Source: Defluviitaleaceae bacterium | GTDB taxonomy: Bacteria; Bacillota; Clostridia; Lachnospirales; WQUN01 | Assembly: GCA_009779755.1 (NCBI GenBank) | Contig: WRDO01000021.1 | Span: 1-52,694 of the forward strand | DNA: 52,694 nt | Reading direction: 5' to 3' | Shown: piece by piece, positions 33,786-39,877 of the stretch | Numbering within the stretch: position 1 is the first letter of the stretch | Layout: each line of letters begins with the position of its first letter | Program-made: the position numbers and the translations under genes | Notes under the pieces: model-generated | What the model saw: the letters and a program-made list of their open reading frames with translations, nothing else | Databases searched by the model: none | What the model was told of the DNA's origin: nothing

Positions 33786-34051
33786 GCTGACAGCTTCCCG
33801 ACAGTACGGAACTCATCGGCCAACGTGGTGAACTTTTCAATCAATCGCCATTCCCCGGGGGTGTGTGCTTCGCCGCGGTTGGCGATCGCTTCGATGGCTT
33901 CGATTTCACGTTCCAATAATTCCACTGCGTCTACGTCGGGGGTGAATCGGGGGTGGGTTTCTTCCCTGTACCAAAACTCATGACACAGGTTTTTTAGTTT
34001 TGTTGATACGTATAAAAGTTTGTTGCGTGTTCCTGCGTATAATGTTTGCAT
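33782..34051 (-). CDS. 89-residue soluble prophage protein
   Basis: GGAGG lies six bases before ATG 34051. The protein is mostly helical and charged (VELLEREIEAIEAIANR), with a Lys/Leu-rich start (NKLLYVSTKLKNL). No membrane segment and no motif that I recognise. It is the second gene of the leftward operon, between the helix-turn-helix protein and the ssDNA-binding-like protein, so a role in early control or replication is possible. Confidence 0.5.
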   Translation of the reverse strand: MQTLYAGTRNKLLYVSTKLKNLCHEFWYREETHPRFTPDVDAVELLEREIEAIEAIANRGEAHTPGEWRLIEKFTTLADEFRTVGKLSA

Positions 34052-34076
34052 GGGGGGCCTCCGTTCGGGGTGTGGG

Positions 34077-34304
34077 TTATGCTTCCTTTTGGACAGGTAT
34101 CAACCATGTGCCACCACTTTTTATTGCGCCTTCGATTCGGCCTTTTTCGAGATTCTTATAGACTGTGATGATGTGTTGGCCGACGATGGCAGCGTATTGC
34201 TTCACTTTGATGTAGTCGTACTTGGGATTAATTGCCGGTGTAATTCCCTTTTTGCGTTTTTGATGCTCATTTTTAAAATCTGCTGCCGTTTTTATTGCGT
34301 TCAT
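34077..34304 (-). CDS. Small helix-turn-helix protein, excisionase- or regulator-like
   Basis: 75 residues. After a basic N-terminus, the part YIKVKQYAAIVGQHIITVYK followed by NLEKGRIEGAIKSGGTWLIP has the plan of the MerR/excisionase winged helix-turn-helix (target entry, helix, turn, recognition helix, wing). GGGGGA precedes the ATG at a long distance. It is the first gene of the leftward operon, divergent from the repressor. Either excisionase or Cox-like transcriptional switch is possible. Confidence 0.6.
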   Translation of the reverse strand: MNAIKTAADFKNEHQKRKKGITPAINPKYDYIKVKQYAAIVGQHIITVYKNLEKGRIEGAIKSGGTWLIPVQKEA

Positions 34305-34484
34305 ACTTGCGTGTCCCCCTTTCGTATATTAAAATACTTAGTGCTTTTTAGCGGTTATTAGCTCTTGCGCGTTCGCTTTAGTGGATTATATGCCACATAA
34401 AGGAATAAATCAACCGCAAAATCCACATAAAAGCAATTCACGCCTTATATTTGTATACTTGCACTATTTGGAAGGGTGTTTGTT
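34305..34484. promoter_or_regulatory. Prophage control region between divergent operons
   Basis: About 180 AT-rich bases between the leftward structural operon and the rightward repressor-integrase operon. CCACATAAA occurs at 34393-34401 and 34423-34431, exactly 30 bases apart (three helical turns), and GTGGAT at 34381-34386 is an inverted match of ATCCAC at 34421-34426. These are candidate operators of the repressor. I could not place either promoter with confidence. Confidence 0.5.
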
Positions 34485-34853
34485 GTGTTTTTTAAGCGAT
34501 TTATACAATTATGTAATGCCCACAATGTTAAAGTCTCGCCATTGCTTAAATCTTTTGGCATGAGTCCAAGCGCGATTGATAGGTGGCGTAATGGCGTTAT
34601 ACCTACAGGCGAAACGCTCATTCTATTAGCTGACCGTTTTAACGTTTCAATTGATTATCTTTTATGTAAATCTGATGACCCGACTCCATCTAAGCCCTCC
34701 GATGACGATGAATTTTGGGAAATGCGGCAAATGATGCTTGAGCGGCCCGAAATGCGCGTTCTTTTCAATCTATCTAAAACGGCCAATAAAAAAACGCTGG
34801 AAATTGCCAGCGATATCATTAAACAATTGAAGGGTGAAAATACTGATGAGTAA
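34485..34853 (+). CDS. XRE-family phage repressor
   Basis: 122 residues from GTG 34485, eight bases after GGAAGGG; the earlier in-frame GTG at 34476 lies inside that site. The helix-turn-helix covers about residues 10-60 (VSPLLKSFGMSPSAIDRWRN then GETLILLADRFNVSIDYLL), the common CI/Xre type. The C-terminal half is acidic then helical and may dimerise. It overlaps the ImmA-like gene by eight bases. Repressor-ImmA-integrase is a familiar lysogeny module of Gram-positive mobile elements. Confidence 0.8.
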   Translation: MFFKRFIQLCNAHNVKVSPLLKSFGMSPSAIDRWRNGVIPTGETLILLADRFNVSIDYLLCKSDDPTPSKPSDDDEFWEMRQMMLERPEMRVLFNLSKTANKKTLEIASDIIKQLKGENTDE

Positions 34854-35064
34854 TATTATTACACGTTTTATGGACATGCCTACCGAAATTAAGGGAATGA
34901 CTCTTTTAGACGATGACGGTAATTACAACATTTACATTAATGACCGATTATGCCCTTTTTCTCGTATGGAAACCTTGAAGCACGAACTTTCACATATAAA
35001 TAACAGCGATTTCCGTATCGACACGAACGTTAAAAATGTCGAGGAGGCACTTTGTTATGCGTAG
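34846..35064 (+). CDS. Short ImmA/IrrE-like metalloprotease
   Basis: 72 residues from ATG 34846, after AAGGGTG. The zinc-protease motif HELSH lies in METLKHELSHINNSDF, followed by a short tail. ImmA proteins cleave the cognate repressor to induce the element. This copy is shorter than the usual 130-150 residues and ends about 30 residues after the motif, so it is either a minimal form or a truncated one. It overlaps the repressor at its start and the integrase start at its end. Confidence 0.65.
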   Translation: MSNIITRFMDMPTEIKGMTLLDDDGNYNIYINDRLCPFSRMETLKHELSHINNSDFRIDTNVKNVEEALCYA

Positions 35065-36184
35065 ACGTACGAATGGGGAAGGGACTATATACCAACGTCC
35101 TAACGGTTTATGGGTAGGCGAAATTACCACAGGTTACGATATCATCGACGGTAAAAAAAAGAGACTAAAGAAACGGTTTACAAATATGAATCGTGAAGAA
35201 TTACTTAAGCAAATGAATAACGAAAAATATAAAATTAACCGTAATATTGTTACGGTTAAATCGGATTATACCGTTGGCGAATGGGTTTTGACTTGGCTTA
35301 ACACATACAAGCGTAATATTATCAAACATAAAACTTACGATTGTTATGAGTTCGCGTACCGCCATTACATTAATGATTCAATTGGCGATATTAAGTTAAA
35401 CAAGATACAGCCCGAAGCTGTACAGCAGTTATACAACCGTTTGTTGGAAAAAAAACTTTCTACCAGTTCTATCAAAAAGGTTCATGTCACTTTAAATCAA
35501 GCGTTCGATCAAGCATTAAAATCGAATTTGATTTATTCCAATCCATGTCGAGCGACATCTTTACCAAAGAGTACCGTTAAACTGGTAACGGCTATGTCCG
35601 TTTCCGAACAAGATATTTTGATAAATCACTGCGAGGATAAATCTACGCATAATTTTTTCGTGTTCCTCCTTAACACAGGTATTCGTTGCGGCGAGGGCCT
35701 TGCGCTTACGTGGGATGACATCGACTTCGTAAATAAACAGATTTCAATATGTAAAACAATGTCCGTAATTATCAATCGTGACGCTTCCGGTGATGCACCC
35801 AAGCGATTAACGATTGTTGATGAAAGCACAAAAACAGCCAGCAGTACACGCACCATTCCCATGAACAAACATGCGGAGCGTATCTTACTGGCTCAAAAAT
35901 CGAACCCGGCTAATGATTTTTATATTTTTGCCACCCGTACGAGTAAAGCAATCGCTCATCGAAACATGAGTAGAAGTTTTTCGCGGTTGATGAAAACGAC
36001 AGGATTGCAAAAATCATTTTCTTTGCATTCTCTTCGTCACACGTTCGCAACGCGATTGCTGGAAAAAAATGTTTCACCGAAAGTCGTCAGCGACATCCTT
36101 GGCCATAAATCGATTAATATTACATTGAACTTGTACAGCCATGTTATGCCCGGCTTAAAACAGGAAGCGGTTGATTTGTTATAA
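35057..36184 (+). CDS. int: Tyrosine site-specific integrase
   Basis: 375 residues from ATG 35057, with GAGGAGG nine bases upstream; an earlier in-frame ATG at 35036 lies before that site. The N-terminal arm-binding domain (RRRTNGEGTIYQRPNG) and SAM-like core-binding domain are followed by the catalytic domain. Catalytic residues: R in TGIRCGEGLALTWDDID, H-x-x-R in HSLRHTFATRL, H in ILGHKSINIT, and Y in LNLYSHVMPG. The gene lies 388 bases from the tRNA-Lys attachment site, as usual for such elements. It should catalyse insertion into and excision from that tRNA. Confidence 0.92.
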   Translation: MRRRTNGEGTIYQRPNGLWVGEITTGYDIIDGKKKRLKKRFTNMNREELLKQMNNEKYKINRNIVTVKSDYTVGEWVLTWLNTYKRNIIKHKTYDCYEFAYRHYINDSIGDIKLNKIQPEAVQQLYNRLLEKKLSTSSIKKVHVTLNQAFDQALKSNLIYSNPCRATSLPKSTVKLVTAMSVSEQDILINHCEDKSTHNFFVFLLNTGIRCGEGLALTWDDIDFVNKQISICKTMSVIINRDASGDAPKRLTIVDESTKTASSTRTIPMNKHAERILLAQKSNPANDFYIFATRTSKAIAHRNMSRSFSRLMKTTGLQKSFSLHSLRHTFATRLLEKNVSPKVVSDILGHKSINITLNLYSHVMPGLKQEAVDLL

Positions 36185-36189
36185 CTTTA

Positions 36190-36414
36190 TTAAGCAATCA
36201 TAAAAACAAAATGTTCTATTAAGTATTTGAACGCGCTTATTGCTATAATTACTCCGACTACGTGAGGTATAGGTTTTGGTATTGTAATTTCAAATTTCTT
36301 TCTTACAAAGTTTGTAACTCCGTAAGCTACCAATAAATATATTGCAAAAGATACCGCCCACATTATTACTGTGTTATTTGCCACTTGACTAAGTCTGCAT
36401 ACTGTTATTGCCAT
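36190..36414 (-). CDS. 74-residue two-span membrane protein next to the integrase
   Basis: Read from ATG 36414, with AGGAGG eight bases upstream. Two membrane helices: about 15-37 (TVIMWAVSFAIYLLVAYGV) and about 50-70 (PHVVGVIIAISAFKYLIEHF). It is on the strand opposite to the integrase and ends 5 bases from it, at the edge of the prophage. Such edge genes are often expressed in the lysogen; superinfection exclusion is one possibility, without direct evidence. Confidence 0.55.
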   Translation of the reverse strand: MAITVCRLSQVANNTVIMWAVSFAIYLLVAYGVTNFVRKKFEITIPKPIPHVVGVIIAISAFKYLIEHFVFMIA

Positions 36415-36482
36415 TTGAATTTCCTCCTCATGCGTTCTTTTTGTTATACACATATACGGCAGTTTCTTCTTATTGTTTGCAA

Positions 36483-36503
36483 TTACCCCACTTTTACCCC
36501 ACA
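36483..36503. promoter_or_regulatory. Right integrase arm-type sites
   Basis: TTACCCCACT (36483-36492) and TTACCCCACA (36494-36503), 11 bases apart, repeat the pair at 26870-26890 in the same orientation. After excision the two pairs would lie on opposite sides of the attP core, about 70 and 120 bases away. Confidence 0.65.
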
Positions 36504-36530
36504 AAAAACCCGTTGATTTTGCTACCCTAC

Positions 36531-36567
36531 CAAACAAAAAACCCTGCGAAGGTTGACTTCACAGGGT
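36531..36567 (-). terminator. Phage-supplied terminator for tRNA-Lys
   Basis: ACCCTG-GAAG (36541-36551) pairs with CTTC-CAGGGT (36557-36567) over a five-base loop with one mismatch. On the minus strand the stem is followed by TTTTTG. It lies inside the prophage, directly after the restored tRNA end, and replaces the chromosomal terminator left at 26667-26707. Confidence 0.65.
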
Positions 36568-36571
36568 TTCT

Positions 36572-36617
36572 TTTCTGCACCCCCTGGGGCTCGAACCCAG
36601 GACCCATTGATTAAGAG
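36572..36617. repeat. Right attachment site, part of the intact tRNA-Lys
   Basis: 46-base copy identical to 26705-26750. It forms the 3' half of the complete tRNA-Lys gene, so the phage attP sequence rebuilds the tRNA on insertion. Confidence 0.92.
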
Positions 36618-36648
36618 TCAATTGCTCTGCCAACTGAGCTAGGGGTAC
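36576..36648 (-). tRNA. tRNA-Lys(CTT)
   Basis: 73 bases, all arms fold: acceptor GTACCCC/GGGGTGC (one G-T pair), D stem GCTC/GAGC, anticodon stem ATTGA/TCAAT with loop CTCTTAA (anticodon CTT), T arm CTGGG/CCCAG with TTCGAGC, discriminator A. CCA is not encoded. The 3' 42 bases come from the prophage attachment site. Confidence 0.95.
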
Positions 36649-36739
36649 AAACTAATTAACAGCCAACATATTCTACACATGTACTGCCTTATCGTCAATA
36701 TCCGTTCATTCCTCGCGTGTGGAAAACATGTGAAAAAAA

Positions 36740-37201
36740 TTAACCATATTTAACCAGCGTTTCCCGAATTGACAATGCGCCTACCTGTGAATACATGCGC
36801 CCAAGTTCCAATTGTTTAATAAAGTCACGCGCTTTGCGGCTGATTGCCGTAACAAGTGCTTTGTCCTTAACGATATAGGGTTTGCCGTTCATCGTGAACT
36901 CTTCATCAACATAGCGGGTTGTAATGGGAAGCATGTCACATATACGGAATACACGCAAATCACCCATTATTGTGCCTATGTGATATTGGATACAATTCCC
37001 GATTCCCCGCTTCACTTCAACGGCTTCAATTTTGCGGCGGAAATTTTCCACTTGGCTGCTCAACGGTACAAACCAATATATACCGGTTTTATCCTTTACG
37101 GCGTAATAGAATGGACGACCTGCTTTGTTATGCATGTGCTTCTCATTGGGGAAGTCGGTAAAATATTCGTCCTTAACTTTATATAAACCATTTTCAACCA
37201 T
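36740..37201 (-). CDS. Type III toxin, ToxN/CptN-like endoribonuclease
   Basis: 153 residues from ATG 37201 (GGGAG and GGGAAG upstream). The N-terminus GLYKVKDEYFTDFPNE, then GRPFYYAVKDKTGIYWFVPL, SSQVENFRRKI and the later DMLPITTRYVDEEF fit the compact beta-barrel ToxN/AbiQ/CptN fold by pattern. These toxins cut mRNA and are inhibited by their own tandem-repeat RNA. The decisive support is the DNA: a strong promoter, two RNA repeats and an intrinsic terminator lie directly upstream in that order, exactly as in known type III loci. The repeat length (46/47) is nearest the CptIN family. Type III systems often abort phage infection. Confidence 0.75.
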   Translation of the reverse strand: MVENGLYKVKDEYFTDFPNEKHMHNKAGRPFYYAVKDKTGIYWFVPLSSQVENFRRKIEAVEVKRGIGNCIQYHIGTIMGDLRVFRICDMLPITTRYVDEEFTMNGKPYIVKDKALVTAISRKARDFIKQLELGRMYSQVGALSIRETLVKYG

Positions 37202-37218
37202 GCTTCCCACTCCCAACG

Positions 37219-37245
37219 AAAAGCCCCTCGCGTTGTGCGAAGGGC
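37219..37245 (-). terminator. Intrinsic terminator between antitoxin repeats and toxin gene
   Basis: On the minus strand GCCCTTCGC (37245-37237) pairs with GCGAGGGGC (37231-37223) around ACAAC, with one T-G pair, then TTTT. In type III systems this terminator sets the ratio of antitoxin RNA to toxin mRNA. Confidence 0.85.
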
Positions 37246-37253
37246 GATTTACC

Positions 37254-37346
37254 TTGCAAGCCGTCGTCTTATACCCCGCCCGACGGCACGCGGCGAACAT
37301 TAGCAAGTCATACATTTATACCCCGCCGATGACAAGCGGCTAACAT
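37254..37346 (-). ncRNA. Type III antitoxin RNA, two tandem repeats
   Basis: Copy 1 is 37346-37301 (46 bases) and copy 2 is 37300-37254 (47 bases). Both start ATGTT, share GCCGC, GGGGTATAA and CTTGC, and differ elsewhere. In copy 1 GTCAT can pair with ATGAC; in copy 2 the same positions read GCCGTC and GACGGC, again complementary, so the stem is kept by compensatory changes. Each unit should be cut out by the toxin and fold into an inhibitory pseudoknot, as known for this class. A UUCG-capped hairpin (GGACA/TGTCC, 37347-37360) precedes copy 1. Confidence 0.82.
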
Positions 37347-37379
37347 GGACACGAATGTCCGTTGTTATTTTATGCCGGA

Positions 37380-37408
37380 ATAATAAAGGCTATGCAAGGG
37401 CTTGTCAA
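37380..37408 (-). promoter_or_regulatory. Promoter of the type III toxin-antitoxin locus
   Basis: On the minus strand TTGACA (37408-37403), 17 bases, then TATTAT (37385-37380). This is a near-consensus vegetative promoter. The expected start, about seven bases on, leaves a short leader with a hairpin before the first repeat. Confidence 0.85.
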
Positions 37409-37441
37409 CTATTATCATGCTCTATTTTGCGTTTGTATAAT

Positions 37442-37473
37442 AAAAAAGCGTTGGAATTATACGAATCCAACAC
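37442..37473 (-). terminator. Intrinsic terminator after tRNA-Met
   Basis: On the minus strand GTGTTGGA (37473-37466) pairs with TCCAACGC (37455-37448) with one T-G pair, then six T (37447-37442). It ends the tRNA-Met transcript before the antitoxin promoter. Confidence 0.8.
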
Positions 37474-37549
37474 TTTTCTGTTTAGTCAAATCAAACCGTT
37501 AATTCTCAACCATTTGGAAAAAATGGGGGTTCGTTTTTGACTTCTAAAA

Positions 37550-37623
37550 TGGGCCCTCGGGGACTTGAACCCAGGACCACTCGGTTATGAGCCGAGCGCT
37601 CTGACCGACTGAGCTAAGGGCCC
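37550..37623 (-). tRNA. tRNA-Met(CAT), elongator type
   Basis: 74 bases: acceptor GGGCCCT/AGGGCCC, D arm GCTC/GAGC, anticodon stem CTCGG/CCGAG with loop CTCATAA (anticodon CAT), T arm CTGGG/CCCCG with one mismatch, discriminator A, no encoded CCA. The anticodon arm is that of elongator Met; tRNA-Ile2 also has CAT in DNA but a different arm as a rule. Confidence 0.88.
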
Positions 37624-37690
37624 GTGCGGCGGAAGTTATTCTATCAAATCCGCCATGATATCGTCAACCGTGAAGTCCGCCAATTTGTGA

Positions 37691-37716
37691 ATTTATAAAC
37701 GGCATTTATAAACGGC
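37691..37716. repeat. 13-bp perfect tandem duplication
   Basis: ATTTATAAACGGC occurs twice head to tail, the second copy ending in the first base of the rlmD stop codon. Probably a simple slippage product; no function suggested. Confidence 0.8.
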
Positions 37717-38885
37717 TACCAACGGGTATCCGTCCGACGAAGCAGCGCGACAACCTCCACATGCGGGGTGCGGGGGAAGAGATCGAAGCCGATTATTCGT
37801 TCCGCCGTGAAACCGAGAGCGGCGAGTTGCGGCAAGTCGCGGGCGAGGGATGCGGGTTTGCACGCGATGTATACCAAGCGGGTGGGCGCGAGTTCGGCGA
37901 TATGGGTTAGGGCTTTGGGCGCGAGGCCGTCACGGGGCGGGTCTACGACAATGGCGTCGATCTTTCCGTCGCCGTCAAGGTGTAAACCGTTTTTTTGCCC
38001 CGTTATGCGGGAAATATCGCGGGTGAGAAATTCGCAGTTGCTTATACCGTTTAACTTAACGTTGGTTTGCGCGGCGGCAATCGCTTCGGGGATGAACTCG
38101 ATGCCGATTACCTTGTCGAATTGCGGTGAAATGATTTGCGCGATCGTACCCGTTCCGCAATAAAGGTCATAGGCTAATTTACCACCGCCCGCTAAATCCC
38201 GCACAATGCCGTACAAGATTTCCGCACCGGTAGAATTGGTTTGGAAAAACGAAAACGCGGACACGTAAAACATTAAACCGCATAATTTTTCGCGGTAAAA
38301 GTTACGCCCCCACAGGATACGTTGGTTTTCGTTTTTTACCGCATCGGCGACACCGTCGTTGGTCGCGAGGAGGATGCCGACGATGGAGCCTTTTATGTAT
38401 AAGCCGCGCAAGCCCTGCGTAAAGGCTTGTAAATCCGCGTTAAGGCCGGATGCGGCGGACAGCATAACGAGAATTTCACCGGTGAAATGTCCGCGCCGCA
38501 GTACCAAATGGCGGAGCGTTCCCGTGTGTTTTTTCCGATGGAAAAACGTTTCGCCGCTTTCGCGGAAAAAATCCAATGCGAAAGCGGCGATCTTCTTAAA
38601 ATCATCGGGCATTAATATACAATCCTGCGTGGTGGCGACTTCGTACAGGCTGCGTTTTTTGCGTATACCCAAGGTGAGGGTCGTTCCCCCGTCGTCCCCG
38701 AAGGCAAGCTCCATTTTATTGCGGTAGCCCGTGATTTCCGGCGAGGGGCGGATACCTTCCAGCAAGTGGCCGTAGTCACCCAATGTCTCGCGCAGGGTGG
38801 TTTCCTTTTCGGCTAACTCCCGGGGGTAGGGGGTATCGGGATGGGTGCATCCCCCGCAGCGGCCCGTAAACGCGCAAATACCCAT
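37716..38885 (-). CDS. rlmD: 23S rRNA uracil-C5 methyltransferase, TrmA/RlmC/RlmD family
   Basis: 389 residues. The N-terminal iron-sulfur cysteines are CAFTGRCGGC with a fourth in TTQDCIL. The SAM-binding domain has AYDLYCGTGTIAQII, then VVDPPRDGLAPKAL, and the catalytic cysteine is in LVYIACKPASLARDL. The family methylates U747 and/or U1939 of 23S rRNA, or U54 of tRNA for relatives; the exact target cannot be read off. It lacks an obvious N-terminal TRAM domain, being shorter than the typical 430-460 residues. The ATG overlaps the prs stop by one base, so it ends the recA-prs group. Confidence 0.85.
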   Translation of the reverse strand: MGICAFTGRCGGCTHPDTPYPRELAEKETTLRETLGDYGHLLEGIRPSPEITGYRNKMELAFGDDGGTTLTLGIRKKRSLYEVATTQDCILMPDDFKKIAAFALDFFRESGETFFHRKKHTGTLRHLVLRRGHFTGEILVMLSAASGLNADLQAFTQGLRGLYIKGSIVGILLATNDGVADAVKNENQRILWGRNFYREKLCGLMFYVSAFSFFQTNSTGAEILYGIVRDLAGGGKLAYDLYCGTGTIAQIISPQFDKVIGIEFIPEAIAAAQTNVKLNGISNCEFLTRDISRITGQKNGLHLDGDGKIDAIVVDPPRDGLAPKALTHIAELAPTRLVYIACKPASLARDLPQLAALGFTAERIIGFDLFPRTPHVEVVALLRRTDTRW

Positions 38886-39877
38886 TATTGTAAGGGGAGT
38901 TGCGTATAACGGAGGTCCGTCTTAAAAAGGTTTCCGATGGATTTATGGTTGTGGATGCGATCGATGGCGTTGGCGAAAATAGGTCCGACGGAAAGGATTT
39001 CGAGTTTATTGCCCTTTTTTTCCGCAGGGATTTCCACCGTGTCCAGCACCACCAAACGTTCAAGCGGGGAAGCGGCGATTTTATCCATGGCATCCCCCGA
39101 AAGTACGGGATGGGTCACGCATGCGTATACCCTTTTCGCGCCGTGCTCCATCACGGAAACGGCGGCGTTGCACAACGATCCGCCCGTGGTGACAACGTCG
39201 TCCAGTAAAATAGCCGTTTTTCCCTTAACGTCGCCGATAAAGTTGGCGATGTCGGATTTATCCGCCACATTGGGGTTACGGCGCTTGTCCACGATGGCAA
39301 GGGGTACGTCAAGTAATTCGGCGAAGGAATTGCAACGCGCCACGCTGCCCAAATCGGGCGAAACAACGACCAAATCGTTTAAATTGGCGAAGCGGTTTTT
39401 CAAATGGTCGACGAACACGTACATACCGCGCAAATGGTCCATGGGGATATCGAAGAAGCCTTGAATTTGAGGGCAATGCAGGTCCATCGTAAGGATACGG
39501 TTGGCGCCCGCGGTCGTAAGCATGTTGGCGACCAGCTTCGCGCTGATGGGGTCGTGTGAACGGGCTTTTCTGTCTTGCCTCGCATAACCGAAATAAGGGA
39601 TGACCGCGGTGATGCGGTTCGCGGAGGAACGCTTCATCGCGTCCGTCATAATCAAAAGCTCCATCAAATGATCGTTAACCGGCGGGCTGGTGGATTGGAT
39701 GATAAAAACGTCCGATCCGCGCACCGTTTCATTGACGCGCATGTTGATTTCACCGTCGGAAAACCGAGAAACCTCCGACAGCCCCATTTCCACGCATAAG
39801 TGCCGCGCAATCGTCGCAGCCATTTGCTTGTTCGCGTTTGCGGCGAATATTTTAATATCGCCCAGCGGATTCGTCAT
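38885..39877 (-). CDS. prs: Ribose-phosphate pyrophosphokinase
   Basis: 330 residues. PRPP synthase makes 5-phosphoribosyl diphosphate from ribose 5-phosphate and ATP for nucleotide, His and Trp synthesis. Seen: [20 protein letters not shown], the catalytic region [31 protein letters not shown], and the PRPP loop [10 protein letters not shown] (more often D-T-G/A-G-T in other members). The start overlaps the end of recA by four bases (ATGA). A location next to recA is unusual; in Bacillus prs follows glmU. Confidence 0.92.
   Translation of the reverse strand: MTNPLGDIKIFAANANKQMAATIARHLCVEMGLSEVSRFSDGEINMRVNETVRGSDVFIIQSTSPPVNDHLMELLIMTDAMKRSSANRITAVIPYFGYARQDRKARSHDPISAKLVANMLTTAGANRILTMDLHCPQIQGFFDIPMDHLRGMYVFVDHLKNRFANLNDLVVVSPDLGSVARCNSFAELLDVPLAIVDKRRNPNVADKSDIANFIGDVKGKTAILLDDVVTTGGSLCNAAVSVMEHGAKRVYACVTHPVLSGDAMDKIAASPLERLVVLDTVEIPAEKKGNKLEILSVGPIFANAIDRIHNHKSIGNLFKTDLRYTQLPLQ

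Larger units (their letters stand above)
26705..36617. mobile_element. Integrated filamentous phage (inovirus-like prophage)
   Basis: About 9.9 kb between 46-bp perfect direct repeats at 26705-26750 and 36572-36617, the latter being the 3' part of tRNA-Lys(CTT). Contents from right to left: integrase, ImmA-like protein and repressor (rightward); then a leftward operon of HTH protein, small proteins, ssDNA-binding-like protein, coat-like proteins, pIII-like adsorption protein, more small membrane proteins, Zot-like ATPase, an intergenic region with hairpins, the HUH replication protein and a Cys-rich protein. No capsid, terminase, portal, tail or lysis gene and no secretin gene are present. 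This is the gene complement of filamentous ssDNA phages, which are extruded without lysis. Every gene appears intact. Confidence 0.85.

Noticed and set aside
26705..36617. The element as a small conjugative or plasmid-derived element instead of a phage
   Set aside because: HUH Rep and an FtsK-like P-loop protein could suggest an integrative plasmid. The Zot-type motifs, signal-peptide coat-like proteins and the chain of single-span microproteins fit a filamentous phage better, and no relaxase or mating-channel genes are seen.
37254..37346. A minimal CRISPR array
   Set aside because: There are only two units, adjacent without spacers, internally divergent with compensatory changes, and followed by a terminator and a toxin gene.
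37355..37540. 61-codon plus-strand frame across the type III promoter and tRNA terminator
   Set aside because: It runs over a clear promoter and an intrinsic terminator of the other strand and has no supported start.
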